From contig NC_035435.2 of assembly GCF_002127325.2 (NCBI RefSeq), forward strand, positions 128,565,893 through 128,629,892: a DNA stretch of 64,000 bases, in the 5' to 3' direction. Positions 21,244 through 31,705 of this stretch are shown here, in pieces. The notes below the pieces were generated by a model, which worked only from the letters and a program-made list of their open reading frames with translations, was not told where the DNA came from and searched no databases. A program made the translations under genes and the position numbers. Numbering within the stretch: the first letter of the stretch is position 1; every line of letters starts with the position of its first letter. The DNA is from Helianthus annuus (taxonomy: Eukaryota > Streptophyta > Magnoliopsida > Asterales > Asteraceae).

Positions 21244-22251
21244 TTGTGGCACCGGAAGATGGGGCATATACATATTAGAAAAATGAATCATTTGGTGCAT
21301 AATGATTTGGTTATAGGAGTTCATGTCAAAGGTTTTCATCTGGAAGGGGAGTGCATTAGTTGTGTTAAAGGCAAACAGAAGAAAAAGTCACACCCTACAA
21401 AGCAAGTCAATTCAGTCTCAAGACCTCTGGAGAGACTTCACATGGATTTGTTTGGTCCGGTGAATGTCAAGAGCATTACGGGAGATAAATATTGTCTTGT
21501 GGTTACTGATGATTATTCCATATTTTCGTGGGTTTCTTTCTTGAAGACGAAAGACGAAACGTTTGACAGTTTGATGGCGTTGTTCAAAAAGATTGAGAAT
21601 CTGTACCAACGACGTATCAAAAGAATTCGAAGTGATAATGGTACTGAATTCAAGAACAGCAGAATGGATGAATTTTGTGATGAAAGAGGCATATTGCATG
21701 AATTTAGTGCTCCGTACACTCCGCAGCAGAATGGAGTCGCAGAACGCAAAAATCGGACGCTAATCGAGACGGCCAGAACTATGCTCGCAGATTCAAAGTT
21801 ACCAATTAATTTCTGGGCTGAAGCTGTTTCCGCCGCATGCTATACGCTCAACAGGGTTCTTACTGTCAAGAAGTTTAACAAAACATGCTTTGAGCTGATC
21901 AATAATCGCAAACCGAATTTGAAGTATCTAGAACCGTTCGGGTCACCCTGTACAGTTATAGAACCTTATGGAAAGTTTGGTCCGAAGTGCATTGAGGGTA
22001 TATTTGTTGGATATTCAAGTCCTACGCGCCGTGTCTTCGTTCCAAGTGAGAAGCGGATTATTGAAGTTGCAAATGTTGAATGTCAAGGTTATACTATGCC
22101 GCCACAAAGTCCAGGAGATTCATGGCGATATCATTATGACAAGTTGTGGGAATCGTTTGACCTGATGGAAGAAGAAGATTTCTTTGATGAATTGGATATT
22201 TTGCGTGAGTACGAGTCACAACAAAGGTTCCCAGCTCAATATTCAAGATGA
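21244..22251 (+). CDS. Element E integrase with GAG-pre-integrase domain
   Basis: 335 codons. The first 60 residues are GAG-pre-integrase and HHCC zinc finger (WHRKMGHIH, then CISCVKGKQ). The core has all three catalytic acids: D68 in HMDLFGP, D131 in RSDNGTEF and E167 in NGVAERKNR, giving DD35E spacing. The C-terminal part carries KPNLKYLEPFGSPC and the SSPTRRVFVPSEKR stretch common to copia elements. It would insert the cDNA. The core looks intact, but it can no longer be made as part of a full polyprotein because stops lie on both sides. The start given is simply the first Met of the frame. Confidence 0.85.
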   Translation: MWHRKMGHIHIRKMNHLVHNDLVIGVHVKGFHLEGECISCVKGKQKKKSHPTKQVNSVSRPLERLHMDLFGPVNVKSITGDKYCLVVTDDYSIFSWVSFLKTKDETFDSLMALFKKIENLYQRRIKRIRSDNGTEFKNSRMDEFCDERGILHEFSAPYTPQQNGVAERKNRTLIETARTMLADSKLPINFWAEAVSAACYTLNRVLTVKKFNKTCFELINNRKPNLKYLEPFGSPCTVIEPYGKFGPKCIEGIFVGYSSPTRRVFVPSEKRIIEVANVECQGYTMPPQSPGDSWRYHYDKLWESFDLMEEEDFFDELDILREYESQQRFPAQYSR

Positions 22252-22377
22252 CCACGGGAAACTTCGAATGATAATGAAGCAGGTCCGAGTAATGCTGGTG
22301 AACACGATGATATCCAACAGAATGAAGTTGCTCAAGATAATCAGTCAGATCAGAATGATAATCAAGAATCTGAGAAC

Positions 22378-22638
22378 ATGCCGATCTTTGATCATGGAGA
22401 TTCAGATTCTGAGGGGGAGCAGATTCAGGATTCAAGTCAAATAAACCAAGTTGGTGAAGGTGCAAATCAAAATGTTACTAATGTGGAAGGTGAGGTGGAT
22501 GTTCCAAGCGAAGTGATGCCGCGAACTCTTTCATATCATCCAGAGGAGTTGATCATAGGAGAATTGCATTCAGGCGTTCGCACGAGACGTCAAATAGACC
22601 AGGGCTTAACATGTTTTTATTCTACAGTAGCACCTTGA
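22378..22638 (+). pseudogene. Element E integrase-RT linker
   Basis: An acidic, low-complexity frame (NQVGEGANQNVTNVEGEVDV) ending in HSGVRTRRQIDQGLTCFYST. That is the usual linker preceding copia RT. Frame breaks lie near 22250 and 22635. Confidence 0.65.
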
Positions 22639-22727
22639 CAAACTGAATTTTCATTAAGTTGTTTTATCTCGCAGATCGAACCAAGAACGTATAAAGAGGC
22701 GCTTACTGAAGACTCGAGTTTGAAAAG

Positions 22728-24271
22728 TTGGGAGTGTGGAAGTTAGTGGATTTACCGGATGGTCAAAGGAAAATTAATACAAAATGGGTATTCAAGTGTA
22801 AGAGAGACGACAGAGGATTTGTTGTAAGGAACAAAGCTCGACTCGTTGTTCAGGGCTTTAGTCAACAGGAAGGGATTGATTTTACAGAAGTCTATGCTCC
22901 TATGGCACGACTAGAGGCAATCAGAATTTTCCTTGCATTTGCGTCTTGGAAGAACTTCAAAGTTTATCAGTTGGATGTAAAATTGGCGTTTCTTTATGGG
23001 AAGGTCAAAGAGGAGGTTTATGTCGGTCAGCCGCCGGGCTTTACTGACCCAATCCACAAAAACAAGGTCTACTTATTGGACAAAGCGTTGTATGGTTTAC
23101 ACCAGGCCCCGAGAACTTGGTACGAGACTTTGTCTCAACACCTACTAGCCAACAAGTTCATACGTGGAAAAGTGGATGCCACTCTCTTCACTAAAGAGGT
23201 CGACGGACATCTTCTGATAGCTCAGATTTATGTAGACGATATAATCTTTGGGTCGACGAATGAGAAATTGCGCAAAGATTTCGAACAGGTGATGAAGCAA
23301 AAATTCGAAATGTCATCAATGGGGGAGATGAAATTCTTTCTGGGACTACAAGTTGAACAACTACCTGAGGGAATTTTCATTCACCAGACGAAGTACGTGC
23401 ATGATATTCTAGAGAAATTTGGAATGTCAAGTTCTACTCCAGCTGCTACCCCACTTGCAACAAATCATGGGATTCATCCAGATCTCACCGGAGATAAGGC
23501 TGATGAAACATTCTACCGTTCCATGATAGGTTCTTTGATGTATCTAACTGTTTCACGTCCTGATATCATGTACCCAACGTGCCTCGCAACAAGATATCAA
23601 TCTAACCCGAGAGCTTCACACATGATTATTGTGAAGAGGATATTACGTTACCTAAAAGGAACTCCGTCATTGGGGTTGTGGTATCCTAGAAAAGGCGATT
23701 TTACGCTCGAAGGGTATTCCGATTCGGATTTCGGATGCTGCAAAGTCAATACCAAATCAACAACTGCAGGATGCCAGTTCTTTGGACCTAGATTGGTTAC
23801 CTGGCAGTGTAAGAAACAAACGTCTGTAGCCTATCTACATGTGAAGCGGAGTACGTTTCTGCTAGCAGTTGCTGCTCTCAGATCCTGTGGATACAGCAAC
23901 AGATGCGCGACTACAGTTTGCAGTTTCTTAACACACCTCTTTTTGTTGATAATGAGGCCGCTATAAATATAACAAAGAATCCAGTACATCACGCTAAAAC
24001 TAAACATATAGAAATTCGTCATCACTTTATTCGCGATTGCTTCAAGAAAAAGTTGATACGAATTGAGAAAATCCACACTGACGAACAGAAAGCTGATTTA
24101 CATACCAAAGCTTTTGATAAAAATCGGTTTAAATATTTGTTAAAACTGAATGGTATGAAGCTTCTTTCGGTGTCATATGGCATAATTGGCGTTGATGAGA
24201 GTACTGTTGGGGATGAAGATGAGAAACAATCTGCAATGGTTTGTCGATTTTTTACCTGTTTTGGTATTTAG
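22728..24271 (+). pseudogene. Element E reverse transcriptase and RNase H
   Basis: RVT_2-type copia RT. It has WKLVDLPDGQRKINTKWVFK, the QLDVKLAFLYGKVKEEVYVG palm region, and an intact catalytic YVDD at residues 168-171, then PDIMYPTCLATRYQSNPRAS. The RNase H begins with GYSDSDFGCCKVNTKSTTAG. Near 23830 a frameshift throws the expected next block out of frame, and RNase H continues in the frame of 23903-24271 (NTPLFVDNEAAINITKNP, TKHIEIRHHFIRDC, ADLHTKAFDKNRF). RT copies the element RNA into DNA. The polymerase site is preserved, but the protein is broken in the RNase H. Confidence 0.85.
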
Positions 24272-25880
24272 GGGGAGTAGATAGATGTAAATAGATATAT
24301 TTTCAGAAAATACAAAAACAGTAAAAAATGCAAAAATGCAAAAACATGATAAAATAGAAAAAGAGCTTGTGTAAAAGGGAAAATGATAGTACATCGGCTA
24401 GACAATTACAGTATGCTAAAGAATTGTAAATATTAAATGAGTTAAACAGTCTCACTAAAGATGTGTCGATAGGTTTTCGTACATTTAGTAGATTTATTCG
24501 GGATATAAACCTAAAATTTCAAACTTGTGAAATTCGTGGGGAACACTACTTGGATATATAGGTAACCCCTGAAATCTCATTTGAAAGTTCCCATATTCTG
24601 AGATACTAGGTCTTTATAATCAGTGATATCTGGGGTATTATTTCGGGACTTCTGCTGTATGGAAGTACTGACCTAGTCCCCGAATAATACTTTCTGCAAA
24701 TGCTTGAAACATAGCATCGCCCTCAGCAAGCTGATGAAACAATAAAATTGATAGTCGCTGCTGTTGTAACTAAAAGATCCTCTAAAGGGGACACACCAGA
24801 AAGTCGAAGCCGTCATCTCTCTGCGTATACGGAAGTATCGACCTGAACTCTCACGGCCCTCGCATTTAACCCCTAACAGATATCATCTATGGTATACTCA
24901 CCTGTAAGACTGAATATCTGGGATTCTGGATACGGGAGTATATTCAAGAGGTGGGACACATGAATGAGCTAAGTTCTTAAAACATCTAAATCGTATCCTG
25001 AATAGATTGAAATCTGTGTGAGAATTTAAGATGGATCAGTATATCGACAATCGAGGTGAATTGTTTAAGTCTGAGCATGTAATGAAGCTTAAGGGTACTA
25101 GTAATTTGTCTGAAAAAGCTTATATGATTCCCTGACACACTCACCAAAAATAAGTTTGTATATAGTTTACTTTGTTTACTTTCTGCAATTTAAGTTTTCT
25201 GTATTTCATTTCTTAGTTTAGAACACTTTATTAAAATCCAAAAAGATTTTATTTCTGCTTTATTTTTGTCAAACCAAAGTGGAGAGTTAATTGTTGGATT
25301 CTTGGAGATTGAAGCAGATGCAGGAAAAGTTCTGAGCTGAAGAATGAGGAGAGCTTACTTTGTTGGAGTTTGAGATGTTTTCAAAGTTAAAACAAGTTCA
25401 TTAATTTGATGCTTGTTACATTTTTCAGAAAATGTTTGAAAAAGTTTTTACAAAATCAGTCTGTTTTGTCAATCAGATCAACCAAGGTCATTAAGTTGGA
25501 CTTGGTAGATTAATTGAGTAATCAGGGTCATTAACTTGAACCTGAATACTTGAGTGGATTTCTTGTACTGGTTGATTGTGTGTTTTTGTGTGAAAAGATA
25601 AGTTTGTAATGATTGATGTTTGAGACACAGGTTTTGGACTTCATTATTCCCATGAAAGCTAAATGTTAAAGCTTGAACCAGATCAAGACCTCAGATTCTA
25701 GCATATTGAGAGGGGGAGTCTATGAAAAGGGGAGTCTGGTCTAACAGTCAAAGGGGAGTCTGAAGATGGAGCTAGGTTGTGATTCTAAACCTGTGAAGAT
25801 AGAGTGTTTATGATGAGAAGACATAGAGTTGGAGAAAAGACCAAGACTGAAGACTCGGAGCTGAAAAGTTTGTCAACATC
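24272..25880 (+). other. Element E 3' tail, non-coding
   Basis: 1.6 kb between RNase H and the polypurine tract. I find no ORF that resembles an envelope-like protein, although SIRE elements can carry one here. The end holds three extra copies of the polypurine core GGGGAGTCT (25711-25721, 25727-25737, 25751-25761). Confidence 0.6.
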
Positions 25881-25892
25881 CAAGGGGGAGTC
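25881..25892 (+). other. Polypurine tract of element E
   Basis: CAAGGGGGAGTC directly before the 3' LTR, the expected plus-strand primer position. Confidence 0.8.
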
Positions 25893-26341
25893 TGTTGATG
25901 CATCGAATGTCTGTTGAGTACGTCTACATTAAGTCTTAGGTCAAGATAGGTCAACATAGGAGCTTGAAAGTCAAATTAGGTCTTAATGTTGTAGTTTCGC
26001 TTTTATATACATAGGTTAGAAGTAGTTCCGCTTATATGTCATTAGGGAGTTTCGCTCATGTGGATATTGAAGGTTTCGCTTATGTGTCAAGCCATATAAG
26101 CGAAACTACATGGACTATATATAGTCATCTTGAGCGAAACCTAGTCATTCATGTATGTACGTTGGAGCGGAACTAGGTCATTGCTTGTGTAACCAAACTC
26201 TGTCAAAATTGAATCAGAAAGCAATAAAAGAGAAGGAATTGAAAAGGAAAAGTTGTGTAACTTCATGTGCATTGATTCCGCCTTTGTATGTGAAGATGAA
26301 CGTTCTCAACTGACTGTTTAGGGTCAGAACATGGCCCAACA
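25893..26341 (+). repeat. Element E 3' LTR
   Basis: 449 bp, TGTTGATGCATC to GCCCAACA. About nine substitutions against the 5' LTR by eye. Followed by the TSD TGCGG. Confidence 0.93.
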
Positions 26342-27323
26342 TGCGGTTCATCGTGTCCGTCAGTAGGTTGAGTAATCCGTATCTCTGTCCTCGAATGTCT
26401 CGAAGGCTATCCCATCATTAGGAGGCATCCACTTGCTATGCTGGGTATACGAAGGTGTAAATCAAAGTAGAATAAGAATTAACCACTTAACAGGGTGATG
26501 GGGGGGGGGGGTAACCTTGTGATCGGTGGAAGTTATGATATGGTTGTAGCATTTCATTATATCGGTTGCGGATTGAGCGAAAACAAAAATCCAACAACTA
26601 ACAAAGGAATTTCGCCGACTATTCCGTTCTCCAGAGGCAGTTCCAGTAATGATAGATGGCGGCAGTGACACGAAAGGAAAGTTCGTTGCATCATGGTCAC
26701 GTGAGTATATCACTGGTCCAAAACAGAGTTTGGATGATAGGGTTTCGAGTTGTACAACGACAAACACGTGTAACTGTGACTGCTTTGTTTCTAGTGACGA
26801 CGACTAGTGGTGATGATGGGGCTTGTTGACATGGACGCGTGGGTATATTGTTCTCCTAAATCCGAGTTCGTTTGGGCCAGCTCTGGTCTACGTGAATGTT
26901 GCCATGCAAACCGAATGTAAGGAGGGTCAGATCTGAATTCTAGCTGTAACGGTAACGTCATGTCGAGACAATCGTATGAATAGATAGAACGCATAAAACA
27001 GTTGTCGTAGTGGGGTGAGGGGAAAACAGGAAAAGAATTTGATCACCACACGTCAAATTTCAAGTAAATAGTTGGGTGTCATAAAGAGCACATTCGGGCT
27101 AATAGATAACATGCTACTACTCTAACTAAGCATACCATAAGCAACACATCATGCAGAAGTAAACTAGCAAGTGGGCAATATAACATAAATTATACCACCT
27201 AAAGTGTTAAGCCTTGCACGTGGAGCGAAGTGTCATTATGGATCGTTGAGCACTGAGCAGGTTATAGTCTGGTTTTTGTCAAAAGATTTTCCCTTTTTAA
27301 AAACCAAGTTCACTATAACCAAT
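26342..27323. other. Element A internal region next to its PBS
   Basis: Non-coding or unrecognised. On the minus strand this is the leader of element A, and it contains a G12 run at 26500-26511. The minus ORFs at 26462-26767 and 26791-26994 show no gag features, so I do not call them genes. Confidence 0.5.
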
Positions 27324-27336
27324 GGCTCTGATACCA
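27324..27336 (-). other. Primer binding site of element A
   Basis: Minus strand TGGTATCAGAGCC, three bases inside the 5' LTR end at 27340. It matches the initiator-methionine tRNA 3' end and proves the minus orientation of A. Confidence 0.9.
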
Positions 27337-27339
27337 ATA

Positions 27340-29805
27340 TGTCACACCCTCAAAATCCACAAGCAGAGTAATACCACGAGGTGTGTGACTGACCAGGATC
27401 ATACCACCAATCATACTGAACATTTATGTAAAGTAAAGTAAAACCATCGCAAACCAAGCGTTTAATGTTCACCAAACCAAAATCCAAAACCAAGTTCAAA
27501 AGTTAGCGGAAGCATAAAATATTAAAACCCATAAAACAGTTTATAAATCATAAAGTTTACTAGTAGGAATCCAATTGTGGATTCCTAGCCACAACGCCCA
27601 CTCCGCGTGCAAGCTCCATCCTTGTACCTAACGACCTACAAAGCATGCAGTAGTGTGTCAACAAAAGGTTGGCGAGTTCACAGTTGGTTGTTCATTTAAA
27701 TGTTGTTTCAAAAACCCAAAAGTTGTTAAGTTCCTTGTTGTTTATAAAAACATGCCATGGGGAGCTACCCCACTGTTTTAAACCACTAGACCCGTTACTG
27801 TACCGACTATTGACTGTAGTTATGTTTAGTGGCCTGAGTCAATGTCTATCATCATTGACGAAATGCCCAAGTATATTAGTCCACGCCTGTCCTCTGTGGC
27901 ACGGTGTGAGACTTGTCAAATCTAATAGCGCTATTTAACTAATAACCCGTTCGCCATTGGCTCGACGATTAAGTCGATACAAAATATGAGGGACTTAAGA
28001 TAGAGTTGTTGTCTAGTAAGCTTAAGACAAGTACTATAATGGTTGTCACCCATCCCAAGGAGGGTGGAGGTACGTATTCTACCCAAGGAGAATACGCAGG
28101 TTGTATACCTAAGGGGGATAGTTGGTGTATAACCCATTCCCAAACCACCGGGAATCCCATGCTTTGACGAAAAGTGTGAACTCACCTTTGATTGCTCGGT
28201 TGGTCTCTTAAAAATGGTTAACAGTCAAGGTAGGTCAATCACGTCCTAATACGATTACCATTTAGTTCATTAGTGTGTTCAAGTAAGGCACAAAGCTCCT
28301 ACACGCAACTAACACATAACATGCACTCACTTTGACAGTTTACGCACATATACATATTCCACATATAACTACTCATAAACAAGCAAACAATACTTCACAT
28401 AACACTTTCATGGACATTAAACAAGTTGGATCATTATCAGATAGCATAACCGACATCTAGACACACAAATCACAACTTATCATGTTTCAGCTCTAACATT
28501 CAGAACTGGGCTGTTTTCGGGTATTTTTATAAAATAGTTATCTTGTTCAAAAAATTCTAAATAATTTACAGGACGTTCTAAATGGTTTACATTACCTTGT
28601 GTAAAAATCTCAGGACTCGACTCATTACCGACTATTTACTAAAAATCATTTACTGGGCTGCAGTCAGATTCGTCACTTTCTGACTGCAGTCCACAGAAAA
28701 ATTCATTTAAAATTCATCGTCAGCCTGATTGGTGAAATTCCAGCTGGAGATTCGACGACACCCATGCCCATCTACTGTACGAATTTCATGACCTAACTCT
28801 ATCTGGATTACAAGTTATGACGAAAAACATAACACATATTTTCTGGAGAAAAAATGCAGCTTTTGCTGCTGTACAAATCATGCCTTTAAAAATAGCAGAC
28901 GACCTCAGAAAAATGTGATTCTAGTGCCATTTGAAGCGATTCTCGAAAAAGGTATGATTTAGGCTTCAGAAAATCAATTTTTCGATTTATAACATTCCGT
29001 TTATAGCCAACTGAAATTGGTTGTTTTCGTCAATCAACATTTTGTTTTTCATTTAAACGACACCAAAACGCATGTAAATGATCACGACATTTCCTAATAA
29101 CAACTAATAGCAGATTAACCATCAATTATCAACCCAAACATATCAATAAATTCATAACCCTAGATATAAAACATCATGATTCTCACAAAAACGTAGCTAA
29201 TGATCATTTACGCATACGTATCATCAATTAATTCAAACAATCGCATAATCACCCGAAACTAATCATGCAACAACAAAACCCTAGCATAACAACTCAAGAT
29301 CACAGCCATGTCTACACAAGTTCACCCCATGAATCGCAATCCAAATCAAGAACACTACCCTTGGAGCGAAGAGAAAGGCGAATCGAAGAAACCTACATGA
29401 ACAAGAAGCTGATTTGCGCATGGGGGGAGGGGGAGGTCTCCTGGCCGTCGCACTCTAAGGGGGTATTAGGGTTTCTGTTTTGTTTTTCTTGTTCTCAAGT
29501 CTTGTACGTATAATTAAAACATGGAGATGTTTGGGCTTAATGGGCTGTAAAGGACAAAGGGTGTGGTTTGGGCTTATGTTTCGCACAAGGGGATTGGGGT
29601 GGGGGTTGGGCTTGTTGGTGGCGCAAAAGGAGAGGGGGTGGGTTTGGGTTGGGTTTATAAAGTAGCGGTTTCACGTAATTCACATTACACATTACCAACC
29701 ACACAAAAATCATTCAATGATATCAACCACCATATTCAATTCATTTAACGTACAAGTAATTACGCAGTAAAACGAAACGTTTAGGGATTTATACCAGTTG
29801 TCACA
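27340..29805 (-). repeat. Element A 5' LTR
   Basis: 2,466 bp, TGTCACACCC to GTTGTCACA on the plus strand. It is clearly homologous to 724-3155, with many substitutions and small indels, so A is older than E. It is followed by the TSD CTTGA (29806-29810). Confidence 0.93.
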
Positions 29806-30029
29806 CTTGATGAGTCACCTGCCATGTGGTGGTGTGACTTGACCGGCAAACAAAGGTCCTCGCGCCCCGCGAAGAACCAAGGGTGTCTGGGTCGCGGTGC
29901 GCGACAACCCTACAGATTTTGTTTTCATGATTTTTATAAGTATAAGGGTATTTCGGCTCCGTTTCTCGCATACGGGGTATATTTAGGAACGTTTAGGGTT
30001 ACGTTAAGGGTTCTAGGAGGGTTGTTATA
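29806..30029 (-). mobile_element. Element H, 5' end of LTR (right of A)
   Basis: Continues the LTR of 1-723. On the minus strand it starts TATAACAACCCTCC at 30029, directly against the broken gag of F. The start TATAACAACC is shared with the LTR of F (33981), which argues that H and F belong to related families whose LTR begins TA and not TG. Confidence 0.6.
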
Positions 30030-30408
30030 CGTGCCTGTTGCGCTCAGCAGTCCACCAGTCCAGAGCCCTAGACTGAAAAACTCCAGTAGCATTAACAGTA
30101 TGAAGATTTTCTGGGCATCCGCTTTGCCTGAAGGTGACCTCGATTGAGTCAAACCACTGGAACATAGCACTGGGTCCATCTTCACTAGTGAAGTTTGCAG
30201 GACCGCTGACCTTGAATTGTTTGAAGCTGAAAGGAGCTCGAGGTGCATCACTCTTCGATTCGACAGAGGATTTGCTGCTGACCTCGTTGATCTCACTAAC
30301 GATCTGAGGTATGACTTTAGCCATTTCCTTGGCTATGAGGGAAGCAATACGTTTGTCAGCATGGTTTCGTCGAGCAACACGTTGAGTATGGGAACCAAAT
30401 GACGACAT
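30030..30408 (-). pseudogene. Element F gag N-terminus (Ty3/gypsy), cut by H
   Basis: Minus-strand ORF from ATG at 30408. The first 75 residues are variable and basic. Then comes the start of a retrotransposon gag domain (FKQFKVSGPANFTSEDG, MFQWFDSIEVTFRQSGCPEN, ALDWWTAERN). The frame meets a stop just inside H, so only about 125 residues remain and the rest should lie left of the window. Gag forms the particle. The position between the PBS of F (31690) and the break agrees with the normal gene order. Confidence 0.8.
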
Positions 30409-31689
30409 TGTCTGCAGCAGACATCGTCATATGATTTAGACGAGATTCGATTATATCGGGTTTTTGAAAAGTTTAGCATTTAACCAACATACTTATTATT
30501 ATTAGGTAAAGTATTAGGAACACATCAAACACATAGGCACATAGTCACGTAGGCACATAAACCACATCAGCACGTATACATATACGCACATAAGCACATA
30601 AGAGCACATAATTCACATATTTTGCACGTATTCACCTCTATTTTGCACGTATTCATCTACATATTTTGCACGTATTCACCTATCTTTCAAGGTTCGCGCA
30701 GCGCGTTCGAGAGTTTTGCGTGGTGTAGCGTATCACAACATATGGATCTCACACCCAACTAGGCGAGTAGCGTAGCGTAGCGAGTAGCATAGCGTGTGAA
30801 AGTTGCGTAAGATAGCGAGTAGCGTACGAGAGTTCTTAGTTTGTCTGCGATTAGTTAGCGTTTTAGATTAAGAGGGCTGTGCAAGTTATGCGCGTTTAGT
30901 GAAGCGATGAGCGGAAAAGCGTATAATCTCCAAAATCGAAACATATAACCATATAAACACACATAAAATTGGTAATTCGTAAAATCAGCGGCTGCGGGCT
31001 CAGAATCAAAACAGAGTGTCTTGGATGTTAGACATCGACTACCCAAAGTGATTCAACTATTCACAACGGACTCGAGTACACGCTTTGGCCTATTAGACTG
31101 TGCTCTCACTGAAGTACGGCGAACGACACTCATCCTTCCAGTTACTACGTGACTCGAGTCATCAGAACAATCGAGACTTTGGTGAGAGTTTTGTAAAATC
31201 GAAGTAGAGAGTGGAAGAGGTCATTAAGATGCGGGCTTCACCCCTAACTTAACAACTTCGTTCCTGAAAATGTGGTAAAACCACGAGATAGAGATTCTCG
31301 TTGAGGTATGGATGTCACCCCTAACTCAACGAAGATTCTCGTGCTGAGAGTAAAAATATGCATAGAGTGAGTGATCTTATCGAGAGTTCTTGGTTTTCAC
31401 ACCTATTCTCGACACAATCACTCGGTTGTGTTATGTGAGTGTTTTCGAAAGCGTGTGTATTGTGTTAGCCTTAGGAAAGGCAAATAGTGTTTCAGCCTTA
31501 GCAAAGGCTCCTTCGTGCGAAGCTGTACTATGTGGGTCCGTATGAAGATGTAGTTTTCGCGAGTTCAAACGAGAGTATCAAAAGTAGGCTCGTGCAAAAC
31601 CCCTACTGGGTTCGCACAAAGCTGGTCTATTGGTACTTAGACTATAGACTAGGTCAATCCTAAGACCCGAGCTAATTCTCAATAGTTAT
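30409..31689 (-). other. Element F leader with short repeats
   Basis: About 1.3 kb of non-coding leader. It contains CACATA-rich repeats (30520-30615), three tandem TTTTGCACGTATTCA units of 21-23 bp (30620-30680) and many GTAGCG/GAGTAGC words near 30716-30833. I see no gene. Confidence 0.6.
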
Positions 31690-31702
31690 GGCTCTGATAC
31701 CA
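31690..31702 (-). other. Primer binding site of element F
   Basis: Minus strand TGGTATCAGAGCC, three bases from the LTR end at 31706. Same priming tRNA and spacing as element A. Confidence 0.88.
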
Positions 31703-31705
31703 ATA

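Larger units (their letters stand above)
16036..26341 (+). mobile_element. Element E: Ty1/copia, SIRE/Maximus-like
   Basis: Complete outline: 5' LTR 16036-16484, PBS, leader, gag, protease, integrase, RT, RNase H, 1.6 kb 3' tail, polypurine tract and 3' LTR 25893-26341. TSD is TGCGG at 16031-16035 and 26342-26346. The order protease-integrase-RT is that of copia elements. The large gag with two zinc knuckles and the RT/RNase H style suggest SIRE/Maximus, but the 449-bp LTRs are short for that lineage. About nine LTR-LTR differences by eye (near 2%) point to a fairly young insertion, yet most ORFs are already broken. Confidence 0.93.
724..29805 (-). mobile_element. Element A: Ty3/gypsy (Tekay-like chromovirus), interrupted
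   Basis: The outer ends are two LTR copies (724-3155 and 27340-29805), bordered by identical 5-bp duplications CTTGA at 719-723 and 29806-29810. It reads on the minus strand: 5' LTR on the right, then PBS, internal region, a remnant of pol, and the 3' LTR on the left. Removing nested elements B and E and their duplications leaves about 9.2 kb. Only the RT tail, RNase H, integrase and chromodomain-like end are recognisable. Gag, protease and most of RT are missing. The Tekay assignment is inferred from the integrase C-terminus. Confidence 0.9.

Noticed and set aside
24272..25880. Possible envelope-like gene in the 3' tail of E
   Set aside because: No ORF over about 60 codons and no signal peptide or membrane segment. 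Only polypurine repeats are seen.
26462..26994. Minus-strand ORFs next to the A primer binding site as gag
   Set aside because: No gag motif, no zinc knuckle and the lengths are random-like. Left as unassigned DNA.
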